Below, piece after piece: positions 1 to 11,152 of a DNA stretch of 64,000 nt (position 1 is its first letter; each line of letters starts with the position of its first letter). The DNA is taken from assembly GCA_022376925.1 (NCBI GenBank), contig JAIOJX010000005.1:89873001-89937000 (forward strand). The letters are read 5' to 3'. A program made the translations under genes and the position numbers. The DNA is from Tragulus kanchil. Its lineage: Eukaryota; Chordata; Mammalia; Artiodactyla; Tragulidae. The notes beneath the pieces are model-generated. The model searched no databases and had not been told where the DNA came from. It was given only the letters and a program-made list of their open reading frames with translations.

Positions 1-514
1 CAGAAGAGAGTACACTTCCATTTCCCAGCAATTTCCTTCCTTGCTTGTGGGATGCCAATTTCAAGAAGATGCTTTTTACACAGGATAGCACACCTTGCCT
101 GGAATATTTTTATAAGTGAGAAATAATTATAGTAGCTAGCCGTTTTTATTCATGCTTGGTGCTAGATATTGTTGAAGGTTCTTTTCATCCCATACCTATT
201 TCAGTGCTTATAAAGAGCTTATTTAAAAAGATAGTACATTCTTCGTTAAATGAGAATTTGTAGAGAGAGAGGTTCATTAACTTCACTAGGACCATTTTAG
301 AAACAGCACAACAAACCCATGAATGAGCCTATTTTTGATCCAAATCACATATTCTCTTAAATCTGTATTGCACTGCATCCCCCCCCCTCCACTTCACCAC
401 CGCTTCCCTCTCAGAATCAACCAGTTGCTGACAGTTTACACCAGAGTAGGAACAGCGAGGGCCCAGAGGTTAGCCACACGTTAAGGGGGAGTTGGTTCCT
501 TTAATAATAATCCA

Positions 515-905
515 GAGCCCAAAACCTTCAAGAGGTTCTCCTGAAGGAAACCAGGAGGCCAGAACTCTTTCTTTCTCGGTTTCACCTCGCCCAGGACGGG
601 GAGAGGAACCTTCTTAAGTGTTGGAGGGCAGTCAGACAGTAGGTGAATGTTGGTCAACATTAGGCATCTGACAGCAGGAAGCAGAGACTGAGCTTTGGAG
701 ACAAGGATCAGGAATCAGATGTCAATCCCTGAGTTGACTTTGACAAGGCATGACTTGAGTTTTGGAGAAACCTGGATAGGGGATCAAGGCAAGACCAGTA
801 GCTAAGTCTGAGTTAATGTTGCCAGATGAAAGTAAAGGGTGATGCCAGAGCCTGTGACGGGGTGACCCTGTTGATGATCACAGTGCTTCAAATACAGGGG
901 ATCAG
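515..905. repeat. Diverged LTR-like repeat, member A
   Basis: This segment matches 2831-3295 at two ends: a block containing CTTTCTTTCTC after a CTTGAAGGAAACCA-like motif near 540-605, and a block ending in CTTCAAATACAGG near 820-900. The middle differs in length and sequence. The divergence is far greater than in the 1.1 kb duplications, so this is an old interspersed or local repeat, plausibly an LTR. Duplication 1 reproduces it at about 1631-2018. I cannot name the family. Confidence 0.55.
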
Positions 906-978
906 AGTATATGGTTAGGCACACCTAATGATCACAATTACACTGTTCAGTTTCAGCCTCGTGTTACCATAGTGTATT

Positions 979-1131
979 TTGCTTAGTTGTGTCCAACTCT
1001 TTGTGGCCCCATGGACTGTATGTAGCCCACCTCTGTCCGTTGTACTTTCCAGGCAAGAACAGTGGTGAGGATTGCCATTTCCTACTCCAGGGGATCTTCC
1101 TGACCCAGGGATCAAACCCGAGTATCATGCA
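979..1131 (-). repeat. Bov-tA-type SINE fragment
   Basis: Read on the plus strand it begins with the reverse complement of the Bov-tA 3' region (GTGTCCAACTCTTTGTGGCC) and runs through CCAGGCAAGAA and CTTCCTGACCCAGGGAT. The tRNA-Glu-like 5' end of the element is missing: the sequence stops at ATCATGCA, where a mariner MITE begins. Moderately diverged from the consensus as I know it. Confidence 0.85.
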
Positions 1132-1187
1132 TTGGGTTGGCCAGAAGTTTCATTGGGGTTTCCATAATATCTAACGAACTTTTGGCC
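1131..1187. mobile_element. Mariner-type MITE, copy in duplication 1 (degraded)
   Basis: Short inverted-repeat element starting TTGGGTTGGCCAGAAG and ending AACGAACTTTTGGCC. It has the terminal inverted repeats of the ruminant mariner family joined almost directly. This copy has lost two T residues in the central T-run and one near the right end relative to 2244-2310, and its last bases merge into junction filler. Confidence 0.7.
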
Positions 1188-2091
1188 CATTATTCCTTTT
1201 CGTCCAGATATGCCTGGAATATTTTTATAAGTGAGAAATAATTATAGTAGCTAGCCGTTTTTATTCATGCTTGGTGCTAGATATTGTTGAAGGTTCTTTT
1301 CATCCCATACCTATTTCAGTGCTTATAAAGAGCTTATTTAAAAAGATAGTACATTCTTCGTTAAATGAGAATTTGTAGAGAGAGAGGTTCATTAACTTCA
1401 CTAGGACCATTTTAGAAACAGCACAACAAACCCATGAATGAGCCTATTTTTGATCCAAATCACATATTCTCTTAAATCTGTATTGCACTGCATCCCCCAC
1501 CCTCCACTTCACCACCGCTTCCCTCTCAGAATCAACCAGTTGCTGACAGTTTACACCAGAGTAGGAACAGCGAGGGCCCAGAGGTTAGCCACACGTTAAG
1601 GGGGAGTTGGTTCCTTTAATAATAATCCAGAGCCCAAAACCTTCAAGAGGTTCTCCTGAAGGAAACCAGGAGGCCAGAACTCTTTCTTTCTCGGTTTCAC
1701 CTCGCCCAGGACGGGGAGAGGAACCTTCTTAAGTGTTGGAGGGCAGTCAGACAGTAGGTGAATGTTGGTCAACATTAGGCATCTGACAGCAGGAAGCAGA
1801 GACTGAGCTTTGGAGACAAGGATCAGGAATCAGATGTCAATCCCTGAGTTGACTTTGACAAGGCATGACTTGAGTTTTGGAGAAACCTGGATAGGGATCA
1901 AGGCAAGACCAGTAGCTAAGTCTGAGTTAATGTTGCCAGATGAAAGTAAAGGGTGATGCCAGAGCCTGTGACGGGTGACCCTGTTGATGATCACAGTGCT
2001 TCAAATACAGGGGATCAGAGTATATGGTTAGGCACACCTAATGATCACAATTACACTGTTCAGTTTCAGCCTCGTGTTACCATAGTGTATT

Positions 2092-2244
2092 TTGCTTAGT
2101 TGTGTCCAACTCTTTGTGGCCCCATGGACTGTATGTAGCCCACCTCTGTCCGTTGTACTTTCCAGGCAAGAACAGTGGTGAGGATTGCCATTTCCTACTC
2201 CAGGGGATCTTCCTGACCCAGGGATCAAACCCGAGTATCATGCA
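2092..2244 (-). repeat. Bov-tA-type SINE fragment (second copy)
   Basis: Identical duplicate of the fragment at 979-1131, produced by tandem duplication 1 and not an independent insertion. Confidence 0.85.
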
Positions 2245-2310
2245 TTGGGTTGGCCAGAAGTTTCATTGGGGTTTTTCCATAATATCTAACGAACTTTTTG
2301 GCCAATCCTG
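2244..2310. mobile_element. Mariner-type MITE (~66 bp)
   Basis: The left inverted repeat TTGGGTTGGCCAGAAG pairs with the right end read backwards, GGATTGGCCAAAAAGTTCGT, leaving only a short T-rich loop. This is a MADE1-like minimal mariner with no transposase. It abuts the truncated Bov-tA fragment on its left and is followed by TGTAG. This is the better-preserved of the two copies. Confidence 0.75.
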
Positions 2311-2830
2311 TAGTTTGATTCCTGCTTAGTTTGGTTAGGTGAGCAGTGTTGGAAGTCATTCAGAATATGGGAGAAATGTTGGTACTGTGTATTTCCTTTC
2401 TCTGTGTGACCCAGCTAGAAGCTAGGTAGTTTGAAAAAGAAAAGGTTGATTAGTGTATAATTTTTTATTCAGGGTATTAACAACCCCATTATTATTTTTA
2501 AATGCACAGTATAGAAACTAAAGGCCCATGGATCTTTTGGCCAGTGGTAGGGAATTTAGTGATTCACCCCAAGGAAGTGAATCACAGTCTCCTGGGAAGG
2601 CGAGCTATTTTTCCTTTTCCAAAAGGGACACTGGTGGCCTGGCTCCTCACTGGATTTCTGGCCAGTCCTGATAGACATTTCATGTCCCTGGGCAGATGCA
2701 GGGAAGAAAAGGGTGCTCTCAGAAGGAACTCCTGAGAGGTATCCTCCACTGATTGGGGAATAATTGAGCCAGGCGTTTTAGTATAGGTGAATTTCCAAAT
2801 TAATGTGGCATGTATAACATTTTAGAAAGA
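2311..2830. other. Unassigned single-copy DNA
   Basis: I see no repeat family, splice-supported exon or RNA gene here. A 77-codon open frame at 2502-2735 has no recognisable domain. Confidence 0.5.
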
Positions 2831-3295
2831 GACAGAACTCAGAACCTTCAAGGAGATTCTCTTGAAGGAAACCATGATGCCCGAACTCTTTCTTTCTCAA
2901 TTTCACCTTCCCCATGAGTGGGAGAGGAACCCCACTTGTAGGGGTCAGTCAGACCTGGTGAGCCAAAGCAGCTGTGGAAACTGAGCATCCCCTGCCTGGG
3001 ATGCTAGTTAAATAAATTCACCTTGGGCCCAAAAGGACTTGTTTGGATAGGTTGAGGTGGGAACAGTTTAAAAATCTCTCTACAGATGTTTGCACCCATA
3101 TTATCATCGTGTCTCTCAGGAGGAGTGACTCTTGAAGGAAGTTTGAGTGGAGAGAGAATCAACACCATTAAGACCTGGAAAGAATTCATTTTAAGACTGA
3201 GTTGACTTTGCCTGATGAAGGCAAGAGGGGTGCCCGAACCTGTGATGAGGTCAGCCTATTGATGGAATCACAGGGCCTCAAATGTAGAAAATTAG
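2831..3295. repeat. Diverged LTR-like repeat, member B
   Basis: Second member of the repeat at 515-905. Shared landmarks are AACCTTCAAG, GAAGGAAACCA, GAACTCTTTCTTTCTC and GGGAGAGGAACC on the left, and a right block with CCTGTGATGAGGTCAGCC matching CCTGTGACGGGGTGACCC. Member B has about 200 bp in the middle that A lacks or has in altered form. Whether the two are LTRs of one provirus or separate copies is not resolved. Confidence 0.5.
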
Positions 3296-5629
3296 AAGGA
3301 TACATAATGAGGAGAGAGGCATGTCTTTAAAATTATACAGAGTTAATTCTTTTACTGAAGTCAAAGTGAGTCTTGAGTGTGATGTGAACAATTTCTATTT
3401 ATAGGCAAAATAAAGAAAATAAACTTTAAACTGTTTATCAAGCAAGAAAGATAATAGTTTTAAAGTGACCAGTTATAAACTATAGTGAAATACCAAAATG
3501 TTGGCTTATTGAACCACCTTAGTGTGTTAACTTTGGTGGCGTAGTTTAAATACTTTCTATATGCTTTGAGTAAAACTTGTAACATCACCTCTGTTTAACT
3601 GAATAACAGTTATTCCATAATAACTGTATTAATTAGGCATTTTTGAGTAGTGGGCAACCCAAAAGAAAACAGCAACAATTTGAATGCTGAAGCCAATACT
3701 AGTATCTGTTATGCTCAGTTTTAAATTTAAGGGGCAAAGCAAAGGAACCTTATTATTTTTACTAACCTTATAGTGAGTAAATTTAGTAGTAAGATGGGGT
3801 GTTATAAAATTATCAATACTTAAAATCTTTTCTATCTGTTCTACGCATTAAAGTTTCTTGAGATTTTGAGAATGGTTACCCTGCATTATTTAAAAATATT
3901 TTACCAACAACAGAACAGATGTTTGGGCACATCGCACCAAAAAATGGTACTTATTGCTGCATATTATGCTGTAGAAAATGTTTTCACAATAGTGTACACC
4001 ATTTTCAAACTTAAGGATGTGATCTTATTTTTCCTGCTTTAACTACTTGTTTTGAGTGATATGAAAGAAAATGAGAACAGCAGTGCTGTATAAGCTTTTC
4101 CTGTCTTAACATGAGAGTCTATCGTGGCTAAATTTTCTTGGTAATAACTCATTCAATTAGTGCTGCAGGCCCAGAAAGCTCATTTTTGAACTCCAGCAGC
4201 ATCAGGTCGGCAGAGAGATGATCCTGTCTTTGATATTCAAGTGCAGGCAGGTTGAACAGAGGAACCTTTTGTGTCTGTGATAAAAACAGCATCCTAGGAT
4301 GTGCTACTTCAGGCAGAGCCAAGGATGGCCTATTTTCATTCTAGTGCAGTGAATGGGGCTTCTCTTTGGCAGGGGGCATCCATCCTGTAAACCGACCTCC
4401 CTGGCCTTCTTCCCTGTTGTAAAGGAAGTGCTCTTCCTGTCCTTATCAGTGATGTGGTTCCAATTTCATGGGGCTCTGAAGCCATGAGACAGAGATTCTA
4501 AGAGGCTGGGTTGGCATTAATGGAAATTGAAGGGGAAAGCCAGAGGGCTATCTGCGGAGGGGAAGAAAGAAGGGAAAGTGTCATTCTAGATTCTCCTTGC
4601 CTTCCACCGGCTTTCCATGGAATGTGCTTTTTTGCCCTCTCTCACTTTCCAGCATATATAAAACAATAGATTGTCATGTCACAGAAGAAGGAGAATGATA
4701 TTATCGGAAGATGTGATCCTTGAGAGCTCTCTCCTCCGAGGCAGCTTGACGATTGAGTTGTTAAAATTTGAACTGCTCTTGTAATGGTGTAGCTGCAACA
4801 AAATACGAAGGAGGCATCCAGTTCCTCATGCACTGATATCCATCCTTTCAAAGGAGTGATGGAGAAAAATGATTTTTAAAAGACCTTATTTGTATGTAAC
4901 AAAGAAGACATGCCACCTGTAGGATTCAATTTTAAATGATGAGAAAGCTATATACCAGTCCTTTTCAGTCTGGCTCTAAATTTATTTTTCACTTGTTTTC
5001 AGTGTCTGGCTACCACCACCAGTAAGCAGATTCTCATAACTCAGCAATAAAGGGGACATCTAGGAGGACTGCTAATCTTTAGACAAATAGATTTGAAAAA
5101 TGAGGATGTTACAGCTACTTCAGATGTAATCACAACTCGGGAAATTCCTACTTAGCTGCCTTTGGTCAGCTAGCAAGTATGGTGTCACAATAGAGCCATC
5201 TTCAGTCAGAATAAAGGGCTAAACAAGGTAAAATGTCAGGCAGAGTTTAACTTTCTCAAACTCTTATTTAGCCATTTTTTCTTGTGTGTCTTCTAGATCC
5301 TGTCCAAATTCCAAGGTCATTTACTGTTTATCTTTGAAGTCTCTAAGACATGGAGAATTTGGTAGCTGCACACAGAAATAAACTTGAGACATATTTTAAT
5401 TTCCTTTGAGAACAGAACACCATGAGAACAATGTAAATGGCTTGAAAATGTGTTTAAATTAAACAAAGAGTTCTTAACTTGAAGGAGTTGAAATGGATTA
5501 TAGAAGTGGGTCATGGGATTTTATTCTCCAGAGAATCTGGGACAGGGCAATGGAAGAGGGAGAAAGAAGGAGCAGTTGAACAGGCATTTTGTCGTGGCTT
5601 TGTACATTTAAACCTCCCAACCAGCTTGT
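3296..5629. other. Unassigned AT-rich DNA
   Basis: About 2.3 kb without a repeat I can name and without a defensible coding region. Open frames at 4642-4851 and 5317-5514 on the minus strand are under 70 codons with no recognisable motif. Confidence 0.5.
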
Positions 5630-5795
5630 AGATGGTGTGTTATCCTTCATACTTTATATGAGAGTCACTTAGTTCAGAGGCTATGCAACTTGTTCATGTT
5701 TTCACAGGTAGGAGATGCTAGAGCCACGATTCAGATTCAAGTCTTCCTGTTTCTAAAAGCTATGTTCTTGAGCCACTCCACTCTGCTGCTTCCCT
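5630..5795 (+). repeat. MIR SINE relic
   Basis: Order of features follows the MIR core: a degraded TTTACAGATGAG-like segment (ACTTTATATGAGAG), then TTCAGAGGCTATGCAACTTG, TTTTCACAGGTAGGAG, a GATTCAGATTCAAGTC stretch and the GAGCCACTCCACTCTGCTGC end. Heavily diverged, as expected for an ancient mammalian element. Confidence 0.65.
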
Positions 5796-6957
5796 TCGAG
5801 AAAATTTCCATCCATTTCATTGTCTTTGAAAAACACAACAAATTGCATTTGCAGGGTGCGTGTCAGCCCCCTGCTGCTGTGTGAATCAGAACAGACATCT
5901 CACTGACATGGACAGTGGGTCCCTGGGCACCACAAGAAGAGTGTCCAGGATGGTGTGTGTCCAGGTGTATGTAGCAACATCCTTCGTTAGAAGTTGTTAA
6001 CACTTGAATTTACTTTTTGTGCAATTTTCCAGTTGTCACAAAACAGTAGCCCTTAGTAACAAAGCTGCAAAGGGGGAAATCATATGAGAAGAGACATCCA
6101 AATTCTACAAGCTGTGCAGTGCTGATGGTATAGTGGTGAGCATAGTTGCCTTCCACATCTATAGCAACCTGTATACAGCTTAGTCAAAGTCTTTGAAAAC
6201 CTTATTGGAAAAAGATAAAGTCTCATAATTGGATGAAACTTGAATTTCTAGGCAGTTTATAAAGTTCCAAAGGATTTAAGATGAGAAGGTTGACTTTGTG
6301 GTTAATATTGGGCATCCATCAATCTTTCATGATGTTAGGCAGACACATTGCATGGCCTTGCCATCCTCTTAAGACTTTAAAGACGTTGCTGGCAAAGAGA
6401 ATATTCCCTAAGGTCCCTCTTCACTTCATTGGGTATTGAGTATCAAGAAAACCAAAGGAGTACAGTGGGCGATATGTCAGTGATCTTTCCTTTTGAAAGA
6501 TCCAGCAGGGAATATTGCCTGGGACTCTGGCCATGGCTTCATTCTTTGTGGTTCCTAAATTTCTCTCCATGAGCCTGAAGTCACCCTTCTGATGAGCGCC
6601 TCTGTCAGTACGTAGATGTCTGGAGAGTCTTGTCCACAGTGGGAAGAAGCCCTAGGTTGCCTGGTGTTACCTCCAGTGCTCAGCAACAATCGCTTTGGAA
6701 GAACAAGGTCACTCTTTCTCTTCCCCTGAAGATCTGGATCCTGCCAGAACTTCCTCCCTGAGTGACAGCGCTGGTTGCTAGAAAGAAGCCACAGTAGAAG
6801 AACTCTTGGTGCTGAGGGTGCCTATAGTGATGGTGGTCACATGGAGATCAATGGGGTACATTTCTGACAATGAGGAGGGCAGAGCAACAAGTCCCTTGAG
6901 ATTTGTTCCTGGCAAAGGAGACTTAAAGTGTTCTCCAGCTGATCAGTCCAGTAGTGG
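5796..6957. other. Unassigned DNA
   Basis: No repeat family, coding exon or RNA gene recognised in this stretch of about 1.2 kb before tandem duplication 2. Confidence 0.5.
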
Positions 6958-9183
6958 TTTGTACCGTGCTCTCTGCTAGGGGACAGATGTCACCTCTCTT
7001 ACTCCCTAGGATGATCAAGGTTTCTATAAGTTTAAAAATAAAATTTACAACGAGTTTGCGGGATCATGTTATTCTGGGTTTATTTTCTCCCCTAGAAGGC
7101 AGAGCGCTTCAGACTTTATGGAGCAGGACATAGACTATGCCTGATCCCTAGGTGCTGATGAGATTCCTCTCTGATTTTAGACGTGACCTTGCCACAGGGT
7201 CTCCAGTGTCCTAGAAGATTGTAGAAACCCTTGGGATACACTTGTCAGATCCTTCAGTGATGGCAAAAATCACTCAGTTCCTTAAGTGACTTCTCTCTCG
7301 GGCCAGGGCAAAGGTTGACTCCGCACACACCAGCAAAAATGTGAGTCATGAGAGCAAATAGCCAAGAGATAGCTGTATCTGAAGCCACCCAGAGGCCCAG
7401 TGCTACCATGAGGCCCACTCATCCTGCCTGGGAACTAGCAGCCTGCCCTGGTCTGGATGCTCACACACATGATCATGGGATAGGCAGTCAGGGCTGTGAG
7501 GAAAAGACAGATAAAAGGCATGATTCCACATTCTGGGCAAGAACAGTTGGCTTTTTTGCACCCTGAGGCAGCTTTGTACAGCTTCTACTTTGTTCCTGGA
7601 CCCCACCTCCTCTTAGAAAGGCAAGACCCATTGAAATAAGCACTGTGGTTCCAGTTCCAGCCTTGCCCCATTCTAGACAGATGTGTTTGAACAAATAACT
7701 TTACCTTCTGAAGCCTTCATCTAGTGCTCATCTCTTTTTAAAGGTTTTAGGAGTTTCCTAAGGCCACCGTAATAAGTGACCACAAACTGGATGGCTTAAA
7801 CAGCAAAAATGGATTCTCTCACACTTCTGGAGGCAAGAAAGTCAGTAATGAAAGTGTTGGCCAGTTCCGTTCCTTGTGGAGGCTCTGAGAAAGAATCTGT
7901 TCAATTCCTGTCTCCCAGGTTTTGGTGGTGGTTGGTCCTCCTTGGTTTAGGATTGCATCATTCTAGTCTCTGCCTCCATCATCACATGGCCTTCCCCCCT
8001 GTTTCTCTCCCTGTCTCTCCTTTTTCTGTCTCTTATAAGGTCATTCGATTCAGTGCCCACCCTAATTCAATTTGTACCGTGCTCTGCGCTAGGGAACAGA
8101 TGTCACCTCTCTTACTCCCTAGGATGATCAAGGTTTCTATAAGTTTAAAAATAAAATTTACAACGAGTTTGCGGGATCATGTTATTCTGGGTTTATTTTC
8201 TCCCCTAGAAGGCAGAGCGCTTCAGACTTTATGGAGCAGGACATAGACTATGCCTGATCCCTAGGTGCTGATGAGATTCCTCTCTGATTTTAGACGTGAC
8301 CTTGCCACAGGGTCTCCAGTGTCCTAGAAGATTGTAGAAACCCTTGGGATACACTTGTCAGATCCTTCAGTGATGGCAAAAATCACTCAGTTCCTTAAGT
8401 GACTTCTCTCTCGGGCCAGGGCAAAGGTTGACTCCGCACACACCAGCAAAAATGTGAGTCATGAGAGCAAATAGCCAAGAGATAGCTGTATCTGAAGCCA
8501 CCCAGAGGCCCAGTGCTACCATGAGGCCCACTCATCCTGCCTGGGAACTAGCAGCCTGCCCTGGTCTGGATGCTCACACACATGATCATGGGATAGGCAG
8601 TCAGGGCTGTGAGGAAAAGACAGATAAAAGGCATGATTCCACATTCTGGGCAAGAACAGTTGGCTTTTTTGCACCCTGAGGCAGCTTTGTACAGCTTCTA
8701 CTTTGTTCCTGGACCCCACCTCCTCTTAGAAAGGCAAGACCCATTGAAATAAGCACTGTGGTTCCAGTTCCAGCCTTGCCCCATTCTAGACAGATGTGTT
8801 TGAACAAATAACTTTACCTTCTGAAGCCTTCATCTAGTGCTCATCTCTTTTTAAAGGTTTTAGGAGTTTCCTAAGGCCACCGTAATAAGTGACCACAAAC
8901 TGGATGGCTTAAACAGCAAAAATGGATTCTCTCACACTTCTGGAGGCAAGAAAGTCAGTAATGAAAGTGTTGGCCAGTTCCGTTCCTTGTGGAGGCTCTG
9001 AGAAAGAATCTGTTCAATTCCTGTCTCCCAGGTTTTGGTGGTGGTTGGTCCTCCTTGGTTTAGGATTGCATCATTCTAGTCTCTGCCTCCATCATCACAT
9101 GGCCTTCCCCCCTGTTTCTCTCCCTGTCTCTCCTTTTTCTGTCTCTTATAAGGTCATTCGATTCAGTGCCCACCCTAATTCAA
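6958..9183. repeat. Tandem duplication 2 (unit 1113 bp, no spacer)
   Basis: Copies 6958-8070 and 8071-9183 abut exactly. Apart from three mismatches in the first 25 bp (CTCTCTGCTAGGGGAC against CTCTGCGCTAGGGAAC) I see no difference. Copy 1 ends inside an LTR-like repeat and jumps back to its start, and copy 2 continues into the rest of that repeat. The LTR is therefore split only in copy 1, as expected when a contig end was pasted in. Confidence 0.97.
7750..8070 (-). repeat. MaLR-type LTR, antisense, cut by junction
   Basis: Reads like the reverse complement of a mammalian MLT-type LTR 3' half: the GGCCACCGTAATAAGTGACC start, ACAAACTGGATGGCTTAAAC, then TTCTGGAGGC, CTTATAAGGTCATT and GCCCACCCTAATTCAA. 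The element breaks off at the duplication junction at 8070. Its continuation is present after the second copy. Exact subfamily not assigned. Confidence 0.6.
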
Positions 9184-9290
9184 GATGATCTCTTCTTGAG
9201 CACTTAGCCTTTGTTACACCTACAAAGTCTCTTATTTCAAATGAGATTTCCTTTGAAGGTTCCAATGGACATGCTTTTGTTGCATTCAGA
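8863..9290 (-). repeat. MaLR-type LTR, antisense (fuller copy)
   Basis: Same element as 7750-8070, here running on past 9183 through ATGATCTC, CCTACAAAGTCTCTTATTTC and AAGGTTCCAATGGACATGC, which resembles the LTR 5' part read backwards. This copy shows the true genomic continuation. Confidence 0.6.
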
Positions 9291-9367
9291 TAGAATACAA
9301 CAGGTTAAGGAAAATGTGAGATAAGGCACATGTGTTTTGAAAAAGTTCAATGCTACCTTGTATTCTT

Positions 9368-9653
9368 TTTTATTGTTATTTTTTAAATTTTGGCCTCTTT
9401 TATTCGTCCTTCATTTATTTATTTTCATCTGTCTTAATTCTCTGGCCTCTGTGGGACTCCCATCGCAGTGGTCTCTCTCTGGTTGCAGAGCACCGCTCTG
9501 GGCGCATGCGCTCCAGAGTGCTGGCTCTCAATCGGACACACTGGTCCAGCCGCTGTGCGACACATGGGATCTTCCCGTGCCAGGGATCGAAGTGGTGCCC
9601 CTTGCACTGCAAGGCAGGCTCTTTACCCCCTGGACCACCAGTAAGCCCCTCCA
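9368..9653 (-). mobile_element. CHR-1-derived SINE with 3' tail
   Basis: Flanked by the direct repeat TTGTATTCTT at 9358-9367 and 9654-9663, which I read as the target-site duplication. In the minus orientation it has the tRNA-like head (GGTCCAGGGGGTAAAG-like A box, a B-box-like stretch near 9585), the GCGCATGCGC region near 9500 and the tail CATCTGTCTTAATT near 9425. It is somewhat more diverged than the copies at 15491 or 37038. Confidence 0.8.
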
Positions 9654-9663
9654 TTGTATTCTT

Positions 9664-10086
9664 GTTCCTCTCCAACTTAAAGGGCTTTGTCAGTTCCCCT
9701 TTCAATGGCCAAAAGCTTCTTGTTGTTCTTGTACTCCATTTTCGTTATCATCTGATTCTAAGATATCTTTCTGGATTCATTTCCTGTTGTGTTCCTTAAG
9801 ATATCTTGTAGTACAGCCCAAAAAGATTACTTACGTTTTAAATCATCATATACTTTCACCCTCCTAATATTTCCCACTTACTCTTTCACCTTACTCTGAG
9901 TTCTCTTGCCTCTCCTAGTTATCTTCCAAGGCTGGGCTGTTATACCCAACTTTTCTCCCCCCATATTAAGCATTTTCCAGAAGTGTGCTGAAAGTAGCTC
10001 ACACTGACCAGAGCTGAATGCTGATTGTTAAATATTTAGCAGTACTTTTAGCAGCTTGAAATAAGCCACGGTGGCAGTATTAACAT
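9664..10086. other. Unassigned DNA
   Basis: About 0.4 kb between a SINE and tandem duplication 3. Nothing recognised. Confidence 0.5.
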
Positions 10087-10146
10087 CATGTAAATTGGCA
10101 ATCTGTACAAATGAGAGCCTGCCCTCCCTCTATCCCTCTCTCCCTC

Positions 10147-10184
10147 CTTTCCTTCCTTCCTTCCTTCCTCCCTCCCTCCCTCCA
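10147..10184. repeat. (TTCC)n/(TCCC)n microsatellite
   Basis: Pure TTCC repeats followed by CTCC repeats. The second copy at about 11153-11187 is 4 bp shorter. Confidence 0.9.
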
Positions 10185-10319
10185 TTTCTTTTCTTCTCCA
10201 AGCAAACCACTGTATTTTTCCTCCTCTGCACCTCCATACTACTTTGTTTTTATCTCTATTTTAGAGTTTTAAACACTATATGCTATACTTACTATGTAAA
10301 TATCTACTACTTCTGAGAG

Positions 10320-10835
10320 ACTGAGTTCCTTGAGACCAAAGGATTGTTCTGTGTTCCGTAAGGCTGTCCTAGAGCACTTGCTGTGGACTGACTGGTGTCC
10401 CCTCCCCGAATTTGTAAATCCATGTGTTGAAGTCTTAACTCTCAGGGTGGCCGTATATGAAGGTAGGCGCTACAGGGAGGTACTAAAGTTAAACAAAGTC
10501 ATATGAATGGAGCTTTGATAATAATAATATTAGTGTCCTTATAAGAAGAGACACCAGAGGTGAGCACATTTGCTGTCTGTGTGAAGACACAGCACGATGG
10601 CAGCCATCTACAAGCCAGGAAGAACGCTCTCACCAGAAACCTAACTGGTGGGCACCTTTATCTTGGACTTCTCAGCCTCTATAGCTGTGGAAACCTCAAA
10701 CTGGGTGGCATTAACATTTATTTCCACCAGATCTGTGATATTTTGTCATCGTAGCCCAAACAGACTAATATAGTACCTGATACATACAAGATGCTCAGTA
10801 AGTTTATTCAGTTAAGTAGGATGAAGGTATGAAGA
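10320..10835 (+). repeat. L2 relic interrupted by an LTR
   Basis: Left part 10320-10381 (TTCCTTGAGACCAAAGGATT, GTCCTAGAGCACTTGC) and right part 10773-10835 (GTACCTGATACATACAAGAT, GCTCAGTAAGTTTATTCAG) fit the usual L2 3' end (a promoter-distal CTCCTTGAGG stretch and a GTGCTCAATAAAT-like end). They are separated by the MaLR LTR at 10382-10772, giving a clear order of insertion. Confidence 0.55.
10382..10772 (+). repeat. MLT1-type MaLR solo LTR
   Basis: Starts TGTGGACTGACTGGTGTCCC and ends CAGACTAATA(TA). Diagnostic internal pieces in order are TGTGTTGAAGTCTTAACTC, TGTCCTTATAAGAAGAGACA, GTGAAGACACAGCACGATGG, CAAGCCAGGAAG, CACCAGAAACC, CTTGGACTTCTCAGCCTC and a GCATTAACATTTATTTCCAC segment. Length about 390 bp is right for a full LTR of ERVL-MaLR type. 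No internal retroviral region is attached. Confidence 0.8.
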
Positions 10836-10844
10836 ATACCAGCT

Positions 10845-10985
10845 ACCAACATTTATGAGTCCTCTCTCTGTGACAGCAACTCTGTAAAGCGCTATTACTA
10901 GACCCATTTTATAGATGATAACTGAAACTTAGAAAACTGAGAGTGCCCAGAGTCACAGAGCTTGTAGTTGAGCCCATAGATGGAC
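10845..10985 (+). repeat. MIR SINE relic
   Basis: Contains CATTTATGAGTCCTCTCTCT, CTCTGTAAAGCGCT, CCCATTTTATAGATGATAAC, GAAACTTAGAAAACTGAGAG and CAGAGTCACAGAGCTTGTAG in MIR order. A second copy at 11849-11989 arises from duplication 3. Confidence 0.75.
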
Positions 10986-10998
10986 TCCATTGCCAAAA

Positions 10999-11074
10999 TT
11001 CTTTTTGTTTATTCTTTTTAATTTTATTGAAGTAAATGTACAACACTGTGTTAATTTCTGCTGTACAGCAAAGT
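10999..11074 (-). repeat. L1 3' end, cut by junction
   Basis: Antisense L1 3' terminus with TTTTATTGAAGTAAATGTAC and TTTCTGCTGTACAGCAAAGT. It stops at the duplication junction. The full fragment is at 12003-12545. Confidence 0.8.
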
Positions 11075-11152
11075 TGAAAAAACCATATGATGTGCATGTA
11101 AATTGGCAATCTGTACAAATGAGAGCCTGCCCTCCCTCTATCCCTCTCTCCT

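Larger units (their letters stand above)
96..2303. repeat. Tandem duplication 1 (unit ~1.11 kb)
   Basis: Copies lie at about 96-1188 and 1211-2303 in direct orientation, offset 1115 falling to 1113 bp. Differences are almost all homopolymer or short indels: a C-run near 380 against 1495, GGGGTGACC against GGGTGACC, and a shortened T-run in copy 1 near 1160. About 22 bp of filler (1189-1210) separates the copies. Both copies carry the same Bov-tA fragment and mariner MITE, so the event is later than those insertions. Most likely an unmerged contig overlap. Confidence 0.95.

Noticed and set aside
7809..8246. 145-codon open frame
   Set aside because: It runs through an antisense MaLR LTR and across the duplication junction at 8070, so half of it exists only because of the join. 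The copy at 8922 ends soon after the true boundary.
9337..9867. 176-codon open frame, the longest in the window
   Set aside because: It is built across an antisense CHR-derived SINE with its TSD, and a second frame on the same DNA is also open. No domain or codon signature of a real gene.
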